Below, piece by piece: positions 20,660 through 31,196 of a stretch of 64,000 bases of DNA. Position 1 is the stretch's first letter. Each line of letters starts with the position of its first letter. The translations under genes and the position numbers were made by a program. The notes under the pieces are model-generated. The model saw only the letters and a list, made by a program, of their open reading frames with translations. It did not search any database and was not told where the DNA came from. The stretch is from Begonia masoniana (Eukaryota > Streptophyta > Magnoliopsida > Cucurbitales > Begoniaceae), in the NCBI GenBank assembly GCA_022432975.1, contig CM039510.1, positions 9,702,414 through 9,766,413 of the forward strand, read 5' to 3'.

Positions 20660-23600
20660 ATGCCGAGAGCACCTAGACCGCCTCCAGAAAACCCTATGGA
20701 CCGGTTCATGAACATTATGCAGCAACAGTCAGATCAGATAGGGCTTTTGCTAAATCGGGAGGGAAATGGAAATGGACAAGGAAGTAATTCACAGGATCAA
20801 GGTGTAGCGGGGTTTAGACGGCTTAGGCCCCCTACCTTTGATGGTCAGTCTCCGGATCCCACAAGTGCTGAATAGTGGATTCGCAAGATAGAGAGTATGT
20901 TTGCTTATGCAAAAGTGCAGGAGGCCGACAAAGTGACGTGTGCATCGTTTAATTTAGAGAAGGATGCAATGTTTTGGTGGGATACAATTAAAGCGACTAC
21001 CGATGTGGGAGTTATGAGATAGGAAAGATTCAAAACTGTGTTTTACAACAAGTATTTCATTCGCACTCTTCGAGCTGATAAAAAGGTGGAGTTCATGCAG
21101 CTACACCAAACAGGGTCGGTAGCTGAATATGTACGGAGGTTTGATTCATTGTCTCGATATGCTTGGTATATGATTTATGAGGAGGAGGATAAAATTCATC
21201 AGTTCGTACAAGGTTCGAAACTGGAAATTCAGAAGGGTGTGATGATTGTGGATGATGAGGATGTACCCTACCATAAGATAGTGGAAAGAGCCCTCGGACT
21301 TGACGATATAGAGATGAAGCTTCAGCGACAAAGAGAAGCATCGAGAAGGTTTGGTAGAGATGGACGACCGCAACAACAGAATCAGGGATGGCAGCCACAA
21401 GCACAACGTGGTGTCAAACGAGCCAATGAGACTCCGAGACTTCAAGATAAGGGTAAACGTCCACAAGGGGCATCGCAAGCTCCTACATGTCCTGTTTGCC
21501 TAAAGAACCATTACGGGGAGTGCAAGTTGCACAGCGGACGATGCTTTAGATGTGATAAGACAGGCCACAAAGCTGCTGATTGCCTGGAGCCGAGTAGGAA
21601 GCCACCGGGTTGTCCCTCCAGGATCTTTTCCTTGATTGAGGCCGAGGAAGCGGCTCAGCCATCGGTTGTTACAGGTACTATTCTAGTTTGTGGAAACACG
21701 GCTCATGTTCTAATTGACACTGGGGCAACCCATTCCTTCATAGCACAGAATTATGCAGTTAAGTGGAAGTTAAATGTCGTCCCAGCTGATCATAGTTATA
21801 GTGTAATGTTGCCTTCCGGAGAGTATCTACACTCAGATAGAGCTATTGAGGGAGAAGTCATATCTGTTGGTGGTAGACAGTTGTACGCAAACCTGATTGT
21901 CATATGTGTGAAGGGGTATGATGTAATTCTGGGCATGGATTGGTTGTTCAGGCATTACGCCACAATCAATTGTAGGTCGGGAGTAGTAGGATTTAGACCT
22001 CCGAGTGGGGAAAGTTATGATTTTACAGCGACCCTCCGATCTGGTGATATGCCTCTTGTTCTGTCAATGAGTGTCCGGTACTCCACAAAACCTCAATGTT
22101 TTAATTTTGTGGCGAGTATTGTGGATGTAAGGAAACGAGAAGAGTTAAAGTTGAATAACATTTCAGTAGAGAAAGATTTTACTGGAGTATTCCTCGACGA
22201 GTTACCCAGCTTGCCTGTATGTGCTTTGAACTCGATGAAACACGGATGCTTTGGGTTTATAGCGATCGTGGAGGAAGGAAGCAAGCAGGAGAAGTTGAAG
22301 TTGTGTGACATTCCAGTTGTTAAAGACTTTGCGGAGGTATTTCTGGACAAATTGCCTGGCTTGCCTCCGGATCGAGAAATGGAGTTCACAATAGAGATTA
22401 TTCCTAGTTCGGCGCCTGTGTCCAAGAATCCTTACAAGATGGTGCTAGTTGAACTGAGGGAATTGCAAATCCAGTTGAAAGAACTAACGGATAAGGGCTT
22501 TGTCCGACCGAGCGTTTCTCCTTGGGGCGCTCCGGTTTTGTTTGTGAAAAAGAAGGACGGCTCTTTGCGAATGTGCGTGGATTATCGTGAATTGAATAAG
22601 CTGACTATAAAGAACAAATACCCGTTACCGAGGATAGATGATCTGTTTGACCAGTTGCAAGGGGCCACAGTGTTCTCTAAGATTGATTTACGGTCTGGGT
22701 ACTACCAGTTAAAGATTAGAGCCGAGGATGTACCAAAGACTGCTTTCAGAACGCGCTACGGGCACTACGAGTTTATGGTTATGTTGTTTGGCTTGACCAA
22801 TGCCCCGGCCGCGTTTATGGACCTCATGAATCGAGTATTTCGGGAATTCTTGGATAAGTTCGTGATAGTATTCATTGATGACATCTTAGTATATTCCCGA
22901 AACGACGAAGAGCACGCAGAGCACTTAAGGGCTGTTATGACTACTTTGAAGCGACACCAGTTGTATGCTAAGCTCTCTAAGTGCGAATTCTGGTTGGGCC
23001 AAGTAAATTTCTTAGGCCACATGATATCAAGAGAAGGTGTTTCTGTGGATCCGGCCAAGATTCAAGTAGTAAAAGAATGGCCTCGACCGAAAAATGCAAG
23101 TGATGTGCGGAGTTTTGTTGGCCTAGCAGGGTATTATCGGAAATTTATACAAGGGTTTTCGGTAATTGCTAAGCCTTTGACGAACTTGACAAAGAAAGAA
23201 GTAAAATATGAGTGGACTAAGGCGTGTGAGGAAAGCTTTCAGACCTTGAAGCGAAAGTTGACTACAGCGCCTTTGCTGACTCTACCAGTGGAGAATGGGG
23301 TGTACTGTATTTATTGTGATGCGTCCAAAGTCGGATTGGAATGCGTATTGATGCAAGAAGGAAAAGTCATTGCCTATGCTTTGAGGCAATTGAAAAGTTA
23401 TGAAGAAAATTATCCAACGCATGATTTAGAACTGGCAGCAGTGGTATTCGCATTAAAGATATGGAGACACTACCTCTATGGACAGAAATGTGAAGTGTTT
23501 TCAGACCACAAAAGTTTAAAATATCTGTTTACGCAGAAAGATTTGAATATGAGGCAGAGGAGATGGCTCGAGTTTGTGAAAGACTACGACTTTGAAATCA

Positions 23601-25228
23601 AGTATCACCCCAGGAAAGCAAATACAATGGCAGATGCGTTGAGCAGGATGCCTAGAACAGAGGATTCAGTTGCTTTCAGTATGTCAGCTTCATTGAGAAA
23701 GGAGATGCAAGGGTTTGAACTCGAGATAGTTCCAGAACTTTCAGTCCTTTTAGCTGACTTGACAATACGGCCTACTCTGTTGGACAAGATAAAAGAAGCT
23801 CAACAGTTAGATACAGAGGAGAAGATGGCTATTGTAGAAAAGTTGTCAATTGTGCCTTCCGATTTCAGCTACTCAATGGATGGTACTCTGAGATTTCGAG
23901 ATCGATTGTACGTCCCGAAAGATGAAGAGTTGAGGAAGTTCGTTATGTCAGAGGCACATTCGTCGATGTCTTCAGTGCATCCAGGTAACACCAAGATGTA
24001 CCGAGATCTGAAGACGCACTATTGGTGGCCGAATATGAAGCGTGATGTGGCCAATTATGTACAGTCTTGCCTAGTGTGCCAACAGGTGAAAGCAGAGCAT
24101 CAAAGACTAGGTGGGATGTTGCAACCACTGCCGATTCCCGAGTGGAAGTGGGATCAAATTGCGATGGATTTCGTAGTTGGATTACCAAGGACAGTAAAGG
24201 GGCACGACAGTATATGGGTCGTTATTGATAGATTGACAAAAGCGGCTCATTTCTTGCTTGTAAAAATGACTTACGCGATGAATCAATTTGCAGAACTATA
24301 TATTCAGGAGATTATTCGATTGCACGGGGTCCCTATGTCGATTGTTTCGGACCGGGATCCAAGATTTACTTCGAGATTTTGGAAAAGTTTGCAAAGCGCT
24401 ATGGGTACCAAATTGACTTTCAGCACGGCATTCCACCCACAGACCGACGGACAGTCTGAAAGGACGATTCAGATACTCGAGGATATGTTGAGAGCCTGTG
24501 TGCTAGAGTTTCAGTCGTCGTGGAGCAGATATTTACCTTTGATTGAATTTGCTTATAATAACAGTTATCAGTCCACGATTGGTATGGCTCCATACGAAGC
24601 GCTTTATGGCAGAAAATGCAGGTCGCTGCTGTATTGGGATGAAGTGGGCGAAGCAAGATTGATTGGCCCTGAGATTTTGCAACAATTATCTGAGAAGGTT
24701 TCATTGATTAAACAAAGAATGGAGACCGCACAGAGTTGCCAAAAGAGCTATGCTGATCGAAGAAGACGAGATTTAGAGTTTGCGATTGGTGACGAAGTGT
24801 TTTTAAAGGTTTCGCCATTCAAGGGCGTGCTTCGATTTGGTAAAAGAGGGAAGTTAAATCCACGGTTTGTTGGACCGTTTCGGATTACAGAAAGAATTGG
24901 AGCTACAGCGTATAGGCTTCAACTGCCATTGTCTATGGAGGGCGTACATAATGTGTTCCACGTGTCGATGTTGAGGAAGTGCATACGGGACCCTACGCAC
25001 GTGGTAGAACCAGTGAATCTTGAGATACAGCCAACTTTAACCTATGAAGAAAAGCCGGTACAGATTTTGGAATCTTCGGTGAAGGTCCTGCGTAATAAGT
25101 CGATCCCTCTTGTTAAAGTATTATGGAGAAATCAAAACGTAGAAGAGGCAACATGGGAGCGACAACAGGACATGATGGACAGATATCCAGATTTGTTCAG
25201 GTACGAAATTTTGGGGACAAAATTTTAA
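20660..25228 (+). pseudogene. Element B gag-pol polyprotein, single frame with two TAG stops
   Basis: A single 1522-codon frame carries gag, protease, RT, RNase H and integrase, broken only by TAG at 20873-20875 (Gln expected) and TAG at 21020-21022 (Trp expected). Gag runs to the zinc knuckle [14 protein letters not shown] (about 21541-21582). Protease follows with [10 protein letters not shown] (about 21709), then RT with FIDDILVYS (about 22870), RNase H with [12 protein letters not shown] (about 23314), the integrase HHCC region and D-D-E core with [17 protein letters not shown] and GQSERTIQ. It ends in a chromodomain-like block ([18 protein letters not shown]). All catalytic motifs look intact. 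About 50 residues between protease and RT are duplicated (22097-22246 against 22247-22396). From 21038 on, 1396 codons are open. Confidence 0.95.
22097..22396 (+). repeat. Diverged in-frame tandem duplication (150-bp period) between protease and RT of B
   Basis: Two blocks of 50 codons each carry a sequence like FxFxAxIVxxxKxEELKLxxI...DFxxVFLDxLPxLP. The same stretch occurs once in A ([10 protein letters not shown]...[14 protein letters not shown]) and once in C ([10 protein letters not shown]...[14 protein letters not shown]). The second block leads into the RT normally. Confidence 0.8.
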
Positions 25229-25243
25229 ATAAGGAGGGTAGGA
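25229..25243 (+). other. Polypurine tract of element B
   Basis: AAGGAGGGTAGGA lies immediately before the 3' LTR; the usual primer site for plus-strand DNA synthesis. Confidence 0.85.
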
Positions 25244-27612
25244 TGTAACACCCGAGAAATTCGTTTTAGGAATTTCGAGCCTTAAGTTTCGAATTTTGAT
25301 ATTTTAAACATTATAGAGTGTTAAATTCGTAGAAATATTAAAATAAGAGCAAACGACCAACGGGAAGTTTCGTTAGAGCCCTAAGAATAAATAGGAGTAT
25401 CTGGAAGAATAAGGGAATTTTGGAGAAATTAAATCAATAGACGAGATGATGATTTAAGTTAGGAAGTTGATAAAGGGCATTTGGGTAATTTAGTTCAAGT
25501 GAAAAATTTTAATAAAAGGTAAAAACCCCTCTCCCTCTTTCTCATTTCTCCTCCACGCTCGCGAGCCCTCCTCTTTGGCGATCTCTCCTTTTTCTTCATC
25601 GCAAAAACTTCCAACGCCGGCGATTCTTTCCATTCCGGCGATTCTTCCTTCGAGTTTCTTCCCCAAATCGACTCTTAGGGTAAGCTCTACGTTTTGGTTA
25701 AGTTTATTTATCGTTTTGCAGTGATTTCGGGTTAGGGTTTGTAAAGAAAATTAGGGGTTTGTGTTAGAAATAGTTAGGGTTGTTTATTTATCACTCATTG
25801 TTGATGTTTAGTGTTAGATCTAAGTTGTTGGAGTAGATTAATGGTGTTGGATGATATTTAATGTGAAATCTTGGTAGTTGGAAGTTGGTAAAACACCATT
25901 AATGGAGTTTTTAAGTTAATGAACACAAAGTGTTCGATAAAATGCCCAAGAGAAAAAGGATTAGAGTTTTTGAAGGATTTGTCCTAGCTAGAGAAGTCGA
26001 TTGTTGAGATTCGATGTTTGAAAATCGATATTAATAGTTTGATGTTAAATGCTCTAGGTAACCCAAGCTCAAAGGACGGTGCTCGGCATATTTAGGACGC
26101 CAGGTAAGTGAGTGTTAGGCATTCCGGCCACTAAGGCCCTACGTTGTACAATGTTGATGATGTTTGATGTGATGAAAAGGTGGGTATAGGGGTTTGTGGA
26201 AAGGTGGGTAGTTTAAGTAGTGCCTTAGTGAATTAGGTAGTGCTCGTTCGTTAGGTTTTCCTTATGTATGTTACCCCTCATGCATCATGTTTTACGAAAA
26301 TGCATACGATCTATTTACGAGCATGTTTTATGAAAGGTTAAATGAACGAACGAATATGTGAATGATATATGTTTCTCACGCGTCAAAAGTATGATTCTCA
26401 CGGGTATGTTTCTCACGCGTCAAATGTATGATTCTCACGAGTATGTTTCTTACGGGGCAAGACTTATGTTTCTCACGGGGCAAGACGTATGTTTCCCACG
26501 GGGCAAGAAAATGGTTTAAAGGAATGAAACAAAAAATGTTTTATAAATGTCATGCATATATGTAAAGTTATGTTTAGTACGCTCCTTACTAAGCATTAGG
26601 CTTATTGTAGTTATTGTATGATGTAGGTGACGAGAACGAAGGTGAGGAACCACCTTACGATGAACAAGTGTAGCGGTCGATGGGCGGAGCTTGTGGCGGC
26701 GGCTTGTGTTTTGGCTAGGTTGGTGGACTCACGGTTAAGTGTTTTGAGAGTTTTTGGGTATTGTGGGGAGAATAATGAATTCGATAGATTTTTAATATGT
26801 TTAGTTATGTTTTAGGGTGTTTGGGTGATTGTATAGAAAATGTAAGATGTTTGTGATGATTTTGATGTTTTAAGACAGGTAGGATTTGTTAAAATTTTAA
26901 ACGGAACCATGCGGTTCGCTTTTATGAAAATCAGTTATATTTTTAACATGATTTGTGTTGTGTTTGGGGTTTGGATAGAGGTTAAGTTTGAAGTATGTTT
27001 TATTGATGTATGTAAAGAAAGGTGTGAAGAAAGTGTGAGGAAGGAGGAAGGATTGATAAGTGTTATGTTTTTAGAGTGTCATAGTGTTGTTAGTTTTGTG
27101 TTAAAAATCGTGAAGTGCAGGGGCGAAGTGAAGAGAATGAAGGAAGAAGAAAAGGGGAGGAAGAACCCCACTCTCTGGAGGAATTCCAGAGAGTGTGGCG
27201 ATTGCTCGCCTCTGGGAGGCGAGCAATCGCCACCTCCTCTGCCTGGCAATCGACTGCTGGGCGAGGCAAATCGCCAGGAGGCGATTGCTCACTAGGAGCA
27301 ATCGCCAGGAGGCGATTGCTCACCAGGAGCAATCGCTGGCTGGCTAGTAATCGCCAGATTTCTGGCGATTACTCGCCACCTGTTCTGGCATATATATAAA
27401 AAAAAAAAAAGAAAAAGGGGGTTTTATTAAATGATTTTCTTTTATTAATTAATTGTTTATTGTTTAAAGTTTATTGTTTCAGTAATTGTTTTAAACGATG
27501 TGCCAAACGAATTCCGATTTCGACTTTGGTTTAGATTTCCGCTTAAGTACAGTTAAAGTCAAAGTTTTAAAAAAAAAAAAAATGTACGATATCACGGGTT
27601 AGGGTCGTGACA
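25244..27612 (+). repeat. 3' LTR of element B (2369 bp)
   Basis: Collinear with the 5' LTR. Hairpins recur at 27195-27233 (perfect 18 bp) and 27341-27378 (18 bp, one mismatch). Between them an extra unit of about 31 bp (around GGAGGCGATTGCTCACC) duplicates the 5' LTR arrangement, so the repeat changed after insertion. Confidence 0.95.
25680..26626 (+). other. Putative spliced-leader block, 3' LTR of B
   Basis: Same sites as the 5' LTR: donor 25680, acceptor 26057, mini-exon of 46 nt (26058-26103), donor CCAG^GTAAGT (26104, intact here), acceptor 26626. Introns are 378 and 523 bp. Confidence 0.6.
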
Positions 27613-30600
27613 CTAACTGTTTGAAGTCTCACCCGGGAGAATGTGGACAATACGATGACAAATGTTTCAATTGCTTTGAGTCCGGCCATCTTTTTCGTGA
27701 CTGCCCGAAGCCTAAAGTTAATCGATGTTTTAAATGCAACGAGCCTGGTCACATAGCAAAGGATTGCCCTGCAGTAAAGAAAGGACCATTTAACGCAACA
27801 CCCAGGATTTTTACAATGATAGAGCTTGATGGTGAAGACCGCTCTGCTATTATCTCAGGTACCCTGTTTGTTAATTCAGTGCCAGCATTTACCTTGATAG
27901 ACTCAGGTGCATCCCATTCGTTCGTAGCGCTAGCTTTTGTAGTGAAAGTCCAGATGGAAGTGAATCCAGCTGAGTGTTTTTATGATGTGAAACTACCTTC
28001 CAGTGAGTGTCTACATTCAGATCAGATGGTATTTAATAGTTTGATATCGATTGGAAGAAGGACATTGCCTGCTGATTTGATTGTGATGGGGATAACCGGT
28101 TATGATGTGATACTCAGTATGGACTGGTTATTCCGACACCATGTCAAGATCGACTGCCGAGCAAGAACAGTTAATTTTCATCCTCCGAATGGTGAGAAAC
28201 TCACACTAGAGTCTTTGACGCAAGTACAGAAGCTTTCAGTGATGAAGGCTCGGGAGTCTAGTATGGGTGAGTTTATCTGTTTTCTTGCAACCATAATAGA
28301 TGTCCATTCTTTGGTAGAAGTTAAACCTCAGGATGTCTTAGTTGTTCGTGAGTTTTCCGAGGTGTTCCTGGATGATTTGCCTGGTCTACCTCCTGACCGG
28401 GAAATCGAGTTTGCCATTGACACATATCCTGGAGCTGAACCTGTGTCGAAGAACCCTTACAGGTTAGCTCCTCCTGAATTGAAAGAATTGAAGAAGCAGT
28501 TGGAGGAACTGGTTGACAAGAGTTTTATACGCCCTAGTTTCTCGCCTTGGGGAGCGCCCGTGTTGTTTGTGAAAAAGAAGAACGGGTCACTTCGAATGTG
28601 TGTTGATTACCGGGAGCTGAATAAGCTAACAGTGAAAAAAAAAAGTATCCGTTGCCAAGAATAGATGATTTGTTCGATCAGCTTCAGGGAGCCCGGATAT
28701 TCTCTAAGATTGATCTGAGATCAGGGTATTACCAGTTGAAAGTTAGATTACACGAATGCTCCAGCTGCATTCATGTACCTAATGAATCGGGTGTTTTGGG
28801 AGTATCTCGATAAATTCGTGATTGTGTTTATCGATGATATTCTGGTTTATTCCTGTGATGAGGAGGAGCATAAGGAGCATCTGAGGATTGTACTTGAGAC
28901 TTTGAAGAGGCATCAGTTATATGCTAAGTTTTCGAAATGCGAATTTTTGCTGACTAAGGTTCATTTTCTTAGTCATGTTATTTCCAGTGGCGGAATATCG
29001 ATGGATCCAGCCAAGATTCAGTCAATTAATGAATGGTCTCAGCCGAAAAATGTCAGTGAGATTCGAAGTTTTCTAGGGTTGGCTAGCTATTACAGGAAAT
29101 TCATTGAAGGATTTTCTAAGATAGTTGCACCTTTGACGCGGTTGACTAGAAAGGATGTAAAGTACGAGTGGTCGGAAGAGTGTGAGCTGAGTTTTCAAAT
29201 GTTGAAGCAGAAGTTGACGACAGCTCCGGTGTTAACTTTACCTGTGGCTGAGGAGAAGTTCTGTATTTATTGTGATGCCTCTCGGATTAGTTTGAGTTGT
29301 GTGCTATGCAAAATGATAAGGTGATAGTGTATGCTTCTAGGTAGTTGAAGTCCTATGAAAAGAATTATCCGACTCATGATCTCGAGTTAGCTGCAGTGGT
29401 CTTTGCTTTGAAGATCTGGAGGCATTACCTTTATGGTCAGCAATGCGAGGTATATTCAGATCACAAAAGTCTGAAGTACATCTTCACACAAAAGGAGCTG
29501 AATATGAGGCAGCAGCGGTGGTTAGAGTTCGTAAAGGACTATGATCTGGAGATCAAATATCACCCCGGTAAAGCTAATGTGGTAGCAGATGCATTAAGCC
29601 GTGTATCGACTTCAGTTTCAGCTTTGGAGGCTGTATGTCTGTGGCATTGCGATCTAAAGTTCAGAGATTTAATCCGGATTTGGTTTCAAATTTGACAGCT
29701 GTGCTATCAGATTTATCTTTGAAGCCTACGATTTTGGAGAAGATTTGAGCAGCTCAACAGGAAGATTCCGAGTGCAATAAGTTCAAACTGAGTATGGTGT
29801 CTGATGATCGGACTGAGTTCAACTACTCGGATGATGGTATTCTGAAGTTCAGAAATAGATGGTATGTTCTAAGCAATGAGCAGCTTCGGAAGGAGATCTT
29901 AACTGAAGCTCATTCGTCGAGGTTTTCTGTTCACCCTGGCAGTACGAAGATGTACAGGGACCTCAAACAGCATTATTGGTAGCCCGGTATGAAGAAGTCG
30001 GTTGCAGAGTTTGTAGAGACATGCTTGGTCTGTCAACAGGTTAAGGCAGAACATCAGAGACCTGCTGGAAGTTGCAGCCTTTGGCAATTCCTGAATGGAA
30101 GTGGGACCAGATTTCGATGGATTTCGTTGTCGGCTTTTCTCGGATGACGAAAGGATTTGATGGCATATGGGTGATCGTAGATCGTTTAACTAAATCAGCC
30201 CATTTTCTACCGGTGAAGATGACATATAGCATGGATCAGTTTGCTGAGCTATATATTCAGAAGATTTTGAGATTACATGGTGTACCGATTTCTATTGTAT
30301 CGGACAGGGACCCGAGGTTCACATCCAAGTTTTGGAGGAGTCTGCATAAGGTGATGGGGACTCGGTTGAACTTCAGCACTGCTTTTCATCCTTAGACGGA
30401 CGGACAATCTGAGCGGACTATTCAGATTCTTGAGGATATGCTTCGAGCTTGTGTGCTTGAGTTTCAGGGTTCTTGGAGTAGGTATCTGCCTTTGGTGGAG
30501 TTCACGTATAACAATAGTTATCAGGATACTATTGGTATGGCTTCATACGAGGCTCTATATGAAAGGAAGTGCAGATCACCCCTTTATTGGAATGAAGTCG

Positions 30601-31150
30601 GTGAAGTCAGCCTGATTGGCCCAGAGATAGTACAGCAAACTACGGATAAGATCAAATTCATTCAGCAACGTATTTTTACAGCTCAGAGCAGACAGAAGAG
30701 CTATGCTGATAGAAGAAGACGGGAGCTGGAATTTGAAGTTGGCGACGAGGTTTTTCTGAAGATCTCGCCATTTAAAGGTGTTATGAGGTTCGGGAAGCGT
30801 GGTAAGCTGAATCCGAGGTATGTTGGTCCGTTCCCGATTGTGAAACGAGTTGGTAAGACAGCTTACCAGTTGGAGCTGCCTGCTTCGATGGAGGGAGAAC
30901 ATAATGTGTTTCATGTGTTGATGCTACGGAAGTGTCTGAGGGATCCATCGCACGTAGTAGTGCAGCAGGACATTGAAGTGCAGTCTACCCAATCCTACGA
31001 GGAGAAACCAGTGGATATTTTGGATTATTCAGTAAAGAAGTTGCGCAACAAGGACATTCCACTAGTGAAGGTGCTGTAGCGTAACCACAATGTCGAGTAG
31101 GCCACGTGGGAACGGCAGCAGGATATGATGGAGCGCTATCCCGAGCTCTT
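27613..31150 (+). pseudogene. Element A gag 3' end and pol, heavily mutated
   Basis: Continues from 18161. Zinc knuckles [14 protein letters not shown] and [14 protein letters not shown], protease [12 protein letters not shown], RNase H, integrase and a C-terminal chromodomain-like end follow in order. Damage: a frameshift in an A-run near 28636-28646; about 85 bp lost near 28749 (RT, before TNAPAAF); frameshifts near 29305, 29633 and 30070; stops at 29342-29344, 29746-29748, 29980-29982, 30393-30395, 31077-31079 and 31098-31100. Most stops replace Gln, Trp or Arg codons. Without these changes it would be a Tekay-type polyprotein close to that of C. Confidence 0.93.
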
Positions 31151-31179
31151 TAGGTACGCAAATTTTGAGGACAAAATTT

Positions 31180-31196
31180 TTGTAAGGAGGGTGGAT
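31180..31196 (+). other. Polypurine tract of element A
   Basis: GTAAGGAGGGTGGAT just before the 3' LTR; corresponds to the tract of B. Confidence 0.8.

Larger units (their letters stand above)
18162..27612 (+). mobile_element. Ty3/Gypsy (Tekay-like) element B, complete, young
   Basis: Two closely similar LTRs (18162-20496 and 25244-27612) flank the PBS (20502-20513), gag-pol (20660-25228) and polypurine tract (25229-25243). Target duplications are CTAAG (18157-18161) and CTAAC (27613-27617). The single mismatch is a mutation in the right copy, because CTAAG restores the host reading frame. Only two stop codons break its polyprotein, so it is the youngest large Gypsy insertion in the hAT nest. 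The C-terminal chromodomain-like block supports a Tekay/Del chromovirus. Confidence 0.95.

Noticed and set aside
28632..28650. Frameshift in an A-run of element A pol as a programmed shift
   Set aside because: A and B differ only by homopolymer length here and A has many other lesions, so simple decay or a sequencing error is more likely.
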